Shown: positions 7,417 through 14,110 of the stretch, piece after piece | How positions within the stretch are numbered: position 1 is the first letter of the stretch | How the letters are laid out: each line of letters starts with the position of its first letter | From: Clostridiaceae bacterium | GTDB taxonomy: Bacteria > Bacillota > Clostridia > UBA1212 > DUPL01 | Length of the DNA: 14,302 nucleotides | Reading direction: 5' to 3' | NCBI GenBank assembly: GCA_012522035.1 | Contig: JAAYLF010000034.1 | Location: forward strand, 1-14,302 | Program-made: the position numbers and the translations under genes | The notes under the pieces: generated by a model | What the model was told of the DNA's origin: nothing | What the model saw: only the letters and a program-made list of their open reading frames with translations | The model's database searches: none

Positions 7417-8337
7417 ATGAACTGGACGGATATAGTTGTAGAAGTGAAGGCAAAAGACAAAGACAAGGCAGAAGCAATTGCACATATGGCAGTCCCAAGG
7501 GGACTGTATATTGAAGACTATTCTACTTTTGAAGAGGATCTTGCATTGACAGGACCCATTGAAATTGTGGACGAAGAACTGTACAAAAAAGACAAGTACA
7601 CAATAAAAATTCATGTATACGTAAGTCCTGAGGAAAACCCTTCAGAAACCTTGTCCTTTTTAACAGATAGATTGAAAAGCGAAAGAATCGACTATGAATT
7701 GAATGTGGACAACATAAGCGAAGAAGACTGGGCAAACAACTGGAAGAAATACTTCAAACCCACTCCGGTTGGTGAAAACCTCATAATAGTACCTACATGG
7801 GAACAGAAAAACCTTAATACCGACAGGGTCGTATTGCTGATTGATCCGGGTATGGCTTTTGGCTCAGGTCAGCACGAAACAACAAGGTTGTGCCTTGAGC
7901 AGATTGAAAAACACCTCACAAATGGAGCGAAAGTGCTGGATGTAGGTACTGGCAGCGGTATTCTTGCCATAGCCGCCCTATTGCTTGGTGCCGGCAAGGT
8001 AACCGGTGTAGATATTGATCCATTAAGTATAAAAACTGCTAAAGAAAACGCGATCCTGAACAATGTAAATGAAAACCTTAAATTAAAAACAGGAAATCTT
8101 GCCTATGACGTAACTGAAACCTTTGACATGGTGGTTGCCAACATTGTTGCGGATGTAATAATTGAACTATTGCCAGACGCTTTTATCAAACTCAAACCTG
8201 AAGGCATATTCATAGCATCCGGTATTATTGAGGCAAGGGAACATGATGTCCTTGATGCCCTCTCTGTAAATGGCTTTGCTCCAATTGAAGTCAAACATGA
8301 CAAGGGCTGGGTATCAGTTACTGCAAAAAGAAAATAG
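7417..8337 (+). CDS. prmA: Ribosomal protein L11 methyltransferase
   Basis: S-adenosylmethionine-dependent methyltransferase that modifies lysines and the N-terminus of ribosomal protein L11; cytosolic. The protein is 306 aa, usual for PrmA. An N-terminal substrate-recognition domain (about 1-100) is followed by the linker motif DWANNW (104-109). Next is PGMAFGSGQHETT (144-156), characteristic of PrmA. The SAM-binding motif I is LDVGTGSGILAIAA (174-187), the acidic ribose-binding loop is GVDIDP (197-202), and NIVA (242-245) takes the place of the catalytic-motif region. A longer frame from ATG 7387 exists, but AAAGGA sits 7 nt before the ATG at 7417 and the predicted promoter also favours it. 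A monocistronic unit, divergent from feoB and ending in a hairpin. Confidence 0.95.
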   Translation: MNWTDIVVEVKAKDKDKAEAIAHMAVPRGLYIEDYSTFEEDLALTGPIEIVDEELYKKDKYTIKIHVYVSPEENPSETLSFLTDRLKSERIDYELNVDNISEEDWANNWKKYFKPTPVGENLIIVPTWEQKNLNTDRVVLLIDPGMAFGSGQHETTRLCLEQIEKHLTNGAKVLDVGTGSGILAIAALLLGAGKVTGVDIDPLSIKTAKENAILNNVNENLKLKTGNLAYDVTETFDMVVANIVADVIIELLPDAFIKLKPEGIFIASGIIEAREHDVLDALSVNGFAPIEVKHDKGWVSVTAKRK

Positions 8338-8345
8338 CACTAAAA

Positions 8346-8370
8346 CAAGGAGCCTGAGACAGGCTCCTTG
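8346..8370 (+). terminator. Hairpin after prmA
   Basis: An 11-bp perfect stem, CAAGGAGCCTG (8346-8356) with CAGGCTCCTTG (8360-8370), closes a 3-nt loop 8 nt after the prmA stop. The plus-strand tail (TAAAATC) is poor in T; on the minus strand the stem is followed by TTTT, so it may also back up termination of the CBM9-like gene from the other side. Confidence 0.7.
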
Positions 8371-8388
8371 TAAAATCAAAAGACATAG

Positions 8389-8417
8389 AAAAAGCGCCTT
8401 CCGTATATCAGGAAGGC
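8389..8417 (-). terminator. Terminator of the CBM9-like gene
   Basis: On the minus strand GCCTTCC (8417-8411) pairs with GGAAGGC (8402-8396) around an 8-nt loop and is followed by GC and five T residues (8393-8389), a standard intrinsic terminator 17 nt past the gene's stop. Confidence 0.75.
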
Positions 8418-8434
8418 ATTAAAGTAATTCGACA

Positions 8435-9352
8435 CTATTTTTTCTTCTTCATCCTAACAATAATTACTACCACTACCACAGCAACAACGATCACTGCTGC
8501 CACAATAATGATAACAACAGGATCCAATCCACCCTTTTCAGTATCTCCGTTGGAGCCATCGTCCGTTTCTTCAGGAGTTGGAGATGGAGTTGGGTTGAAG
8601 GTAGCATATGAATCAGCTGGTGTGAATTCCGTTTCAGACAGTACAATCTTGTTGTTTCCGGATTTGTCTTCCTCGGCCTTTTCCATTATGCATCCGGAAC
8701 CATACTCCAGCCATCCGTCATATGTATATGAGCTGCATGTTAAAAGAGCGATAGTAAAGCCTATTTCCTCAGCCGGTCCATCTACACCAAAAAATGACCA
8801 TGGAACGGATATTTCATATGTAGATATTCCGTCCACATTTGATATGGCATATTGACCTTCCGGTTCACCGCCCAGAGTGTAGCACCAGGCTTGAGCCATG
8901 TGGTCGTTGGAGTTCATTGAAAAGACCATTTCTCTTGCATTTTCAGAAACATATGCGTAGTCGCTCTTCCCTTGGCTCTGCCAGTTTCCGAGAGGGTCTA
9001 TTTCCAGCTGAACCGCATCACCATTCCACATAAGCTCTCCGGTGTTGAGATTTATAAGTTTCTCATCGGGGGTCTGTAGTGCAATATATACATTATTGTC
9101 GTCCCATCTGACCCATACATCAAAAGTAACATTCTGTGAAGAGTCTTTTGCAATAGCATTTGCCGGTTCCCCGTGTTTAATGCCTTTAACTGTTGGTTCT
9201 CCCCACTCTTCAGCGCTTATAGTGCCGTCAATGGTGGGGGGTTTTGCAAATTTCAACGCCTCTCTTGTGTCAGGCTCCAAAGCATTGACAGCAAATATCT
9301 GCATAAAAAGAAACGCAATTATCAAAAAACAAAGAAACATCGCCCTTCTCAT
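8435..9352 (-). CDS. Secreted CBM9/DOMON-like protein with C-terminal membrane anchor
   Basis: A 305-aa surface protein of type I topology: signal peptide (about 1-24), one beta-sandwich domain (about 33-238), a Thr/Pro/acidic linker (NPTPSPTPEE, 253-262, then acidic to about 275), a strongly hydrophobic helix (about 278-299) and a final MKKKK. The domain opens with the family-9 signature IDGTISAEEW (41-50). It continues with VRWDDNNVYIAL (81-92), WNGDAVQLEIDP (109-120) and YEISVPWSFFG (179-189), typical of CBM9-like and DOMON folds that bind sugars or haem. The ligand is unknown. GGAGG lies 8 nt before the ATG. It has its own promoter overlapping the end of the DUF47 gene and its own terminator, so it is probably regulated separately. 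It would hold a single carbohydrate-binding-like domain at the outer face of the membrane. Confidence 0.85.
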   Translation of the reverse strand: MRRAMFLCFLIIAFLFMQIFAVNALEPDTREALKFAKPPTIDGTISAEEWGEPTVKGIKHGEPANAIAKDSSQNVTFDVWVRWDDNNVYIALQTPDEKLINLNTGELMWNGDAVQLEIDPLGNWQSQGKSDYAYVSENAREMVFSMNSNDHMAQAWCYTLGGEPEGQYAISNVDGISTYEISVPWSFFGVDGPAEEIGFTIALLTCSSYTYDGWLEYGSGCIMEKAEEDKSGNNKIVLSETEFTPADSYATFNPTPSPTPEETDDGSNGDTEKGGLDPVVIIIVAAVIVVAVVVVVIIVRMKKKK

Positions 9353-9380
9353 AATTTATACCTCCATTAATTTTGTATAA

Positions 9381-9409
9381 ATTCTATAAACTTTTGAACA
9401 ATATGTCAA
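9381..9409 (-). promoter_or_regulatory. Near-consensus sigma-A promoter of the CBM9-like gene
   Basis: TTGACA (9409-9404) and TAGAAT (9386-9381) with a 17-bp spacer on the minus strand. The -35 box overlaps the TGA stop of the upstream DUF47 gene (9408-9406). A start near 9374 gives a leader of about 21 nt containing GGAGG. This is one of the two best promoter matches in the window. Confidence 0.75.
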
Positions 9410-10041
9410 CTGTTTTTAACAATTGTATTTTCCAACATGTTTGCAAGATATCTGCACGCGTCAAATACTTTCTCAATATTGTCAAAGATTTCACGCCACT
9501 TTTGAAGAGCAATCGGATCTTTTTCGTTTTCAAATAGTTTTCTTACAGAATGCCTGTAAAGGGTGTCTCCTTCGTTTTCCATCTTCTTGATTGTATGAAG
9601 TTTGTCTTTTATTGTTTTTGATTTTCTGTAGTTTGCAAACTCGTATACAGCTTCAGTTGATTCCTTGCAGATTCTATTTACAAGATCAATAAATTGCTTT
9701 GTTTCCGGCCTCATTTCTGTAATGTTGAATACCCAGAAACTGAAGGCCACTTCTTCAATTTTGTCAGAAACATCATCAATGGCGTTTGCAATCATCAATA
9801 TGTCTTCCCTTTCAATGGGTGTTATAAACGCCCTGTTCAGTTCAAAAACAATTTCATGATAAACCTTGTCAGCATCATGTTCTATCTTGTGTATCTCATC
9901 AACCCGCTTTTCCAGCTGTCCATTTTTGTTAATATTCTTGTAATCCTCCACAAGGGTTGTAAGTTCTTTTGTCAGCACGCAAGAGTAGTCAATCGCCTTT
10001 TTGAACAAACCAAAATAATCCACTTCTTTTCTCCTAGCCAT
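9406..10041 (-). CDS. DUF47/PhoU-like accessory protein of the phosphate transporter
   Basis: A 211-aa all-helical cytosolic protein of the DUF47 family, related to PhoU. Acidic metal-binding-type clusters are visible: IEHDAD (53-58), TPIEREDI with NAIDDVSDKIEE (74-81, 87-98), MENEGD (154-159) and FDNIEKVFDACRYLANML (186-203). DUF47 genes typically sit beside PiT-type transporters and are thought to modulate them. Here the gene follows the PiT gene by 45 bp on the same strand with AGGAGG 7 nt before its ATG, so co-transcription is likely. It ends inside the -35 box of the next gene's promoter, with no terminator seen between them. Family assignment is firm, the regulatory role inferred. Confidence 0.9.
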   Translation of the reverse strand: MARRKEVDYFGLFKKAIDYSCVLTKELTTLVEDYKNINKNGQLEKRVDEIHKIEHDADKVYHEIVFELNRAFITPIEREDILMIANAIDDVSDKIEEVAFSFWVFNITEMRPETKQFIDLVNRICKESTEAVYEFANYRKSKTIKDKLHTIKKMENEGDTLYRHSVRKLFENEKDPIALQKWREIFDNIEKVFDACRYLANMLENTIVKNS

Positions 10042-10086
10042 TCATATTCCTCCTATACTAGTACTATGCGTGATTCTTGTACTTTG

Positions 10087-11172
10087 TCATGTAAATAGTT
10101 TCAAAAATATTTGTGCCATAACATAACCAATCAGCCCGCAGCCTGGAAAAGTCAAAAACCATGCTGCAAACATTTCTTTTGCCACCGACCAGTTGACATT
10201 GGTCAACCTTTTGGCTGCCCCCACCCCCATTATTGCCGTGGTTTTCGTATGGGTAGTGCTGACTGGAAAACCGTAAAAATGGGAAAGAAGCAGACAAAAT
10301 GCTGCAGTAAAATCAGCTGAAAATCCTTCATATTTTTCAAGCTTAACCATGTCCATTCCTACGGATTTGATTATGCGGTAACCACCTATTGATGTGCCCA
10401 ATCCCATTATCAGAGAGCACATGATTATAAGCCAAAGAGCACCGGACAGATCAAACTCGGTGGATGCGTCAACAGGCACGCCCTGGGCAAGCATTAAACC
10501 CAGCATGAATATTCCCAAGAACTTTTGTCCATCCTGGGCTCCATGCATGAATGCCATTGCGGCACCTCCTGCAATCTGTCCGCCCTTGAAGAAGCGGTCC
10601 GATTTTCTTCTGTTCGTGCCTTTAAAGATAAAAATAACTATCTTGACAAAAATGAAGCCTACAAAAAAACCAAGCACCGTGGAAAAGAACAGTCCTTTGA
10701 CAACCTTTAACCATTCAGCCTTGTTTATAGCTCCCTTAAAACCATTAATTGCAACCGCGGCACCAGTAACACCCGCTATAAGTGCGTGACTCTCACTTGT
10801 TGGTATGCCGAAATACCAGGCGCCCACCGCCCATACAACAATGGCAACAAAAGCTGCACATAGAGCCACCAGAGCACTTTCTGTATCCTTCCCAAAATCA
10901 ACCAGGTTATACATGGTCATTGCCACAGAAGCGTTCACAAAGGTCATGAACAAAACACCAAGAAAATTGAACACCGCGGCCATGACAATGGATTTTCTTG
11001 GACTCATGGACCTTGTGGAAATAACGGTTGCAATGGCATTTGGAGCGTCTGTCCAGCCATTAACAAATATTACCCCTATTACCAATAAAGAAGTGATAAG
11101 TAGCGGCGCATTCTTTGTGCAAAGACTTACAAACTCCAGAATACCAGGTACAGTAGCATCTGCCAAAAACAT
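10087..11172 (-). CDS. PiT-family inorganic phosphate transporter
   Basis: Inner-membrane, cation-coupled low-affinity phosphate permease, 361 aa, with about ten hydrophobic segments. The PiT inverted-repeat signatures are present: first half GWTDAPNAIAT (39-49) and GIPTSESHALIAG (122-134); second half HGAQDGQK (210-217) and GFPVSTTHTK (301-310). The classical GANDVANA motif is altered in both halves (GWTDAPNA, HGAQDGQK), keeping the aspartates. A hydrophilic loop (about 185-200) joins the halves. The frame opens GTG-ATG; I take the ATG at 11172 because AAAGGA ends 5 nt upstream, but GTG at 11175 would add only one residue. It leads a two-gene unit with DUF47. The gene lies just beyond the terminator of the oxidoreductase operon, and no clear promoter was resolved in the short gap. 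Confidence 0.92.
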   Translation of the reverse strand: MFLADATVPGILEFVSLCTKNAPLLITSLLVIGVIFVNGWTDAPNAIATVISTRSMSPRKSIVMAAVFNFLGVLFMTFVNASVAMTMYNLVDFGKDTESALVALCAAFVAIVVWAVGAWYFGIPTSESHALIAGVTGAAVAINGFKGAINKAEWLKVVKGLFFSTVLGFFVGFIFVKIVIFIFKGTNRRKSDRFFKGGQIAGGAAMAFMHGAQDGQKFLGIFMLGLMLAQGVPVDASTEFDLSGALWLIIMCSLIMGLGTSIGGYRIIKSVGMDMVKLEKYEGFSADFTAAFCLLLSHFYGFPVSTTHTKTTAIMGVGAAKRLTNVNWSVAKEMFAAWFLTFPGCGLIGYVMAQIFLKLFT

Positions 11173-11212
11173 CACATTCCTTTCTTAGGTAGAAGTCGAT
11201 TAAAATATAACA

Positions 11213-11238
11213 GCCTTGAGATACAATAATCCCAAGGC
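11213..11238 (-). terminator. Terminator of the 2-oxoacid:ferredoxin oxidoreductase operon
   Basis: GCCTTGGGAT (11238-11229) pairs with ATCTCAAGGC (11222-11213) over 10 positions including one G-T wobble, with a 6-nt loop, 7 nt after the gamma-subunit stop on the minus strand. The following bases are T-rich (TGTTATATTTTAA) without a solid T run. Confidence 0.65.
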
Positions 11239-11245
11239 ATTGTTT

Positions 11246-11773
11246 TTAATAACTCATGCCGAACTCAAGGGCTTTCATCTCATCCGGAATAAGGGTGTGC
11301 TTGCTTGGACTTAAAACTGTCCTCAAAGCTTCTTCAAAACTCTGCGGAGATATTATACCCGTTTCGGCAATAAATTTTCCTAGCAGTATAACACCTGCAA
11401 ATGCAGGATGTCCCATTTCGTACGCCTTCTCAGTAGCAGGCAGTGAAAAACTCCTTACATCTTTCCTTTTCGGCTTTATCGGAACCAAAGCGCTGTCCAT
11501 GATTATTATCCCGTTCTCCTCAACCATGTTTTCAAATTTGTCCAACGATGGTTGATTCATAACAATTAATGCATTCGGACAACTAATTATCGGTGATCCA
11601 ATTTCCTCATTTGAAATAATCACATGGCAGTTGGCTGTTCCACCTCTCATTTCCGGTCCGTATGACGGCAACCAGGATACATTATGACCTTCATGAAGAC
11701 CACCTGTAGCCAGCAGCCTTCCCATGGAAAGAATTCCTTGCCCGCCAAAACCTGAAATAATTATCTGTTGCAT
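11246..11773 (-). CDS. 2-oxoacid:ferredoxin oxidoreductase, gamma subunit
   Basis: A 175-aa gamma subunit, the small partner that completes the four-subunit oxidoreductases and carries the region thought to bind CoA. It starts at once with the family motif GFGGQGI (8-14) and has SYGPEMRGG (37-45) and PSLDKF (75-80). An in-frame extension from 11809 would run back into the beta gene. The ATG at 11773 is preferred: GGAGG lies 6 nt upstream and the beta stop TGA (11777-11775) ends 1 nt before it, so translation is probably coupled to beta. Last gene of the operon, followed by a hairpin terminator. The subunit type is clear; substrate class rests on the alpha subunit. Confidence 0.92.
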   Translation of the reverse strand: MQQIIISGFGGQGILSMGRLLATGGLHEGHNVSWLPSYGPEMRGGTANCHVIISNEEIGSPIISCPNALIVMNQPSLDKFENMVEENGIIIMDSALVPIKPKRKDVRSFSLPATEKAYEMGHPAFAGVILLGKFIAETGIISPQSFEEALRTVLSPSKHTLIPDEMKALEFGMSY

Positions 11774-11774
11774 G

Positions 11775-12521
11775 TCATACCTCCAAATCCTTACCTTTGT
11801 ATACTCCAAGTGGATAATGCTCCGCCATATTCTCCCTCAGCCAATCCAGGGATTTCACAGGACTCATTCCCCAGTTGGTTGGGCAAGTAGACAAAACTTC
11901 AACCATGGAAAAACCAAGACCTGCCAACTGAACCTGGAACGCTTTCTTAATAGCTTTCTTCGCCTTAATTATATTCTTTATAGAATCCACTGATACACGC
12001 TCAATATATGCAGCGCCTTCCAAAGTTGCAAGCATCTCGGACACTTTTACAGGGTAACCGTGCAGCTGTGGTTTTCTGCCAAAAGGAGATGTGGTTGTAA
12101 CCTGTCCAACAAGGGTGGTTGGAGCCATCTGTCCCGATGTCATTCCATATATTGCATTGTTCACGAATATCGTCGTTATTTTCTCACCTCTGGTGGCTGC
12201 ATGCACAATCTCAGCAGTACCAATTGCCGCCAGGTCTCCGTCTCCCTGATATGTGAAAACAACCTTGTCAGGAAGTGCCCTTTTCAAACCGGTGGCCACT
12301 GCAGGCGCACGTCCGTGAGCTGCCTGCACCATGTCACAGCTGAAGTATTCATAATTGTTGTAGGTACAGCCTACTGGTGACACACCAACCGTGTTTCCTT
12401 CTATTTCAAGTTCATCTATTACCTCTGCAACAAGCCTGTGAATTATGCCATGCGTGCAGCCAGGGCAATAGTGAAAAGGTTTGTCCGTCAAAGCATTCGG
12501 TTTCTTAAATACAATAGCCAT
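11775..12521 (-). CDS. 2-oxoacid:ferredoxin oxidoreductase, beta subunit (TPP-binding)
   Basis: A 248-aa thiamine-diphosphate and [4Fe-4S] subunit, where 2-oxoacid decarboxylation takes place in the cytosol. The TPP/Mg motif runs from GDGD (93-96) to NN (121-122), here YQGDGDLAAIGTAE...FVNNAIYGMTSGQ. Candidate cluster cysteines are C19 and C22 (YCPGCTHG), C52 (PVGCTYNNY) and C213 (STCPTNWG). A longer frame reaches 12557, inside the alpha gene, but an A/G-rich Shine-Dalgarno (AGGGGGGTG) stands 4 nt before the ATG at 12521, giving an 11-bp gap from the alpha stop. Order delta-alpha-beta-gamma is the usual kor/vor arrangement. Confidence 0.94.
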   Translation of the reverse strand: MAIVFKKPNALTDKPFHYCPGCTHGIIHRLVAEVIDELEIEGNTVGVSPVGCTYNNYEYFSCDMVQAAHGRAPAVATGLKRALPDKVVFTYQGDGDLAAIGTAEIVHAATRGEKITTIFVNNAIYGMTSGQMAPTTLVGQVTTTSPFGRKPQLHGYPVKVSEMLATLEGAAYIERVSVDSIKNIIKAKKAIKKAFQVQLAGLGFSMVEVLSTCPTNWGMSPVKSLDWLRENMAEHYPLGVYKGKDLEV

Positions 12522-12532
12522 TGTACACCCCC

Positions 12533-13594
12533 CTACTGTCCATCTGCCATCTGGCACACTATTTCCAGAATGTCCTTTTGCGTAGGAACATTTCCGCCCA
12601 TTCTTCCATGGAACTCCACCCTGTTTCTACCGTTCAGGGCAAGCCTTACATCTTCCACCATCTGACCTGCACTCATTTCCACGGTTAGAAATCCTTTAGG
12701 CACAGTCGCATACTTGTCAAAAACCTCTGTTGGGAAAGGCCACAAAGTAATAGGACGAATAAGCCCTACCTTGATACCCTTCTTCTCAGCATCTTTTATG
12801 ACATTTTTGACTACCCTTGCAACAGTTCCATAAGCAACAACAACAACATCCGCGCCATCACAATTAAAAACTTCGGCACGGGTTTCCTTTTCCTTTATTA
12901 CTCTATACTTTTCCTGCAGTTTTCTGTTGTGGGCTTCAAGAACATTCGGATCTATATAAATCGAAGTGGTTACGTTGTGAGTACGTTTTCCACCATGACC
13001 GGTGGTAGCCCAATCCTTGTTCGCCTTTTCAATCGGCTCTTCATCCCTGAATTCAACCGCTTCCATCATCTGACCAAGATAACCGTCTCCAAGAATTACT
13101 ACAGGATTCCTGTATCGGTCAGCTAAATTAAACGCTTCCACGGTTAATTCATACAACTCCTGTACACTTGCAGGAGCCAGAACTATAAGGTTGTAGTCGC
13201 CATGACCTCCACCTTTTACAACCTGGAAATAGTCACACTGTGCCGGCAGTATTCCGCCAAGACCAGGACCGCACCTTACAATGTCCACAATTACCATGGG
13301 CAGTTCCGCACACGCGGAATATGAAATACCTTCCTGTTTCAAGCTGATGCCAGGACTTGAAGAAGACGTCATAACCCTTACTCCAGCACTGGCTGCTCCG
13401 TACACCATGTTTATTGCTGCAACTTCGCTTTCTGCCTGTAGGAAGACTCCGCCTATCTCCTCCATTTTCTTTGCCATGTAATGGGAGATTTCAGTCTGTG
13501 GAGTTATAGGATATCCAAAAAAATGCCTGCAGCCTGCCCTAAGCGCAGCTTCAGCAATAACTTCATTACCTTTCATTAAAATCCTTTTTCCCAT
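12533..13594 (-). CDS. vorB: 2-oxoacid:ferredoxin oxidoreductase, alpha subunit (VorB type)
   Basis: A 353-aa alpha subunit of the kind usually named 3-methyl-2-oxobutanoate dehydrogenase VorB. The holoenzyme turns a branched-chain 2-oxoacid plus CoA into acyl-CoA and CO2 while reducing ferredoxin. Visible: the substrate-side motif GYPITPQTEI (27-36), TSSSSPGISLKQEGI (76-90), GPGLGGILPAQCDYFQVVKG (109-128) followed by GGHGDY (129-134), and a C-terminal domain with LIRPITLWPFP (278-288). The GPGLG...DYFQ...GGGHGDY pattern is why VorB is chosen over pyruvate- or 2-oxoglutarate-type alphas, but specificity within this family is hard to predict and 2-oxoglutarate or other acids remain possible. 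GGGAGG precedes the ATG by 5 nt; 10 bp follow the delta stop. Confidence 0.92.
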   Translation of the reverse strand: MGKRILMKGNEVIAEAALRAGCRHFFGYPITPQTEISHYMAKKMEEIGGVFLQAESEVAAINMVYGAASAGVRVMTSSSSPGISLKQEGISYSACAELPMVIVDIVRCGPGLGGILPAQCDYFQVVKGGGHGDYNLIVLAPASVQELYELTVEAFNLADRYRNPVVILGDGYLGQMMEAVEFRDEEPIEKANKDWATTGHGGKRTHNVTTSIYIDPNVLEAHNRKLQEKYRVIKEKETRAEVFNCDGADVVVVAYGTVARVVKNVIKDAEKKGIKVGLIRPITLWPFPTEVFDKYATVPKGFLTVEMSAGQMVEDVRLALNGRNRVEFHGRMGGNVPTQKDILEIVCQMADGQ

Positions 13595-13604
13595 CTTTTC
13601 CTCC

Positions 13605-13811
13605 CTACTTTTCCACTGTAATTACGCAATCCGGACACATCATTGCACAGAAAGCACATCCTATGCACTTGTCCATTTCAATGACGCCTGCTGGATGATA
13701 ACCCTTTTTATTCAAAATATCATCCTTGATGATAACAATCTTTTTGGGGCAGACATCTATGCATAATTTACAGCCTTTACACAAATCTTCATTAAAAGTA
13801 ACTCTTGCCAT
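13605..13811 (-). CDS. 2-oxoacid:ferredoxin oxidoreductase, delta subunit (2[4Fe-4S] ferredoxin-like)
   Basis: A 68-aa electron-transfer subunit with two CxxCxxCxxxCP motifs: CKGCKLCIDVCP (10-21) and CIGCAFCAMMCP (48-59). These hold two [4Fe-4S] clusters that pass electrons from the TPP subunit to external ferredoxin. First gene of the operon. The frame extends back to an ATG at 13856, but the extra 15 residues are unlike a ferredoxin start and that ATG has no ribosome binding site. The ATG at 13811 also lacks a nearby one; the only strong candidate, GAGAGGGGG, is about 27 nt upstream with a small hairpin between (see findings). I take 13811 from family length. Function firm, start moderately so. 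Confidence 0.88.
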   Translation of the reverse strand: MARVTFNEDLCKGCKLCIDVCPKKIVIIKDDILNKKGYHPAGVIEMDKCIGCAFCAMMCPDCVITVEK

Positions 13812-13891
13812 AACAATATCACGATAAGTAGTGATTTGCCCCCTCTCAAACAACATGGATATGTAGGATAAAGTTAAACTTCATCCTTTCA

Positions 13892-13920
13892 ATTATACTA
13901 CTTAAAAAATTGAATTGCAA
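13892..13920 (-). promoter_or_regulatory. Sigma-A promoter of the 2-oxoacid:ferredoxin oxidoreductase operon
   Basis: TTGCAA (13920-13915), a 17-bp spacer and a perfect TATAAT (13897-13892) on the minus strand. Transcription should start close to 13887-13884, giving a leader of about 75 nt to the ATG at 13811. The leader holds a 12-codon ORF and a hairpin discussed in the findings. Confidence 0.75.
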
Positions 13921-13962
13921 GGAATGAAAAAACGGTTAAAGTCAAAAGGTCATTTGAATTTT

Positions 13963-13988
13963 TAAATGCAAAGATACAGTTGCATTTA
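13963..13988. repeat. 9-bp inverted repeat next to the transposase region
   Basis: TAAATGCAA (13963-13971) and TTGCATTTA (13980-13988) are exact inverted copies with an 8-bp spacer. The right arm is also the start of the 21-bp direct repeat. It may be two abutting insertion-sequence ends or an operator-like palindrome; its role is not known. Confidence 0.6.
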
Positions 13989-14061
13989 CTTTTTCCTAAT
14001 ACCAAATGCCTTTATGGGTACCCGAGGGTACCCATAAAAATTGCATTTACTTTTTCCTAAT
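13980..14061. repeat. Pair of exact 21-bp direct repeats, candidate IS left ends
   Basis: The 21 bases at 13980-14000 recur exactly at 14041-14061 (both begin TTGCATTTACTTTTTC), 61 bp apart and in the same orientation. The second copy lies 50 bp before the transposase start, where an IS30-type left terminal inverted repeat would be expected. The first may be a second, partial end. The right end of the element is outside the window, so terminal-repeat status is inference. Confidence 0.7.
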
Positions 14062-14110
14062 TACGTGCAATTATTTCCTTGTTGCCTGTCCAGGAGTAAA
14101 AAAGGCATTT
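14004..14110 (+). promoter_or_regulatory. Candidate anti-ribosome-binding-site element for the transposase
   Basis: AAATGCCTTT (14004-14013) is the exact reverse complement of AAAGGCATTT (14101-14110), which contains the transposase ribosome binding site (AAAGG) and every base up to its ATG. A transcript entering from upstream could fold to hide the start, whereas one starting between the two would not. The complementarity is seen; the function is inferred. Confidence 0.45.
14011..14038. repeat. 28-bp palindrome with 13-bp arms
   Basis: TTTATGGGTACCC (14011-14023), GA, then GGGTACCCATAAA (14026-14038): perfect arms with a 2-bp centre. Each arm itself contains the palindrome GGGTACCC. It sits between the two 21-bp direct repeats. 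TTTATGGGTA recurs at 14108-14117 across the transposase start codon. Possibilities are a transposition target palindrome, a hairpin blocking read-through, or a rearranged IS end. Confidence 0.75.

Noticed and set aside
10064..10297. Minus-strand frame overlapping the end of the PiT gene
   Set aside because: Different frame of the same DNA as the conserved PiT C-terminus; translation is not family-like.
11176..11212. Promoter for the PiT gene
   Set aside because: TTGGGA and TGTTAT are 17 bp apart but the first lies in the terminator stem and both match poorly.
12522..12557. Upstream extension of the beta subunit into the alpha gene
   Set aside because: Runs through the alpha stop region and ignores a strong Shine-Dalgarno just before ATG 12521.
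13812..13856. N-terminal extension of the ferredoxin subunit from ATG 13856
   Set aside because: No ribosome binding site before that ATG, and the added residues are atypical; kept only as an alternative start.
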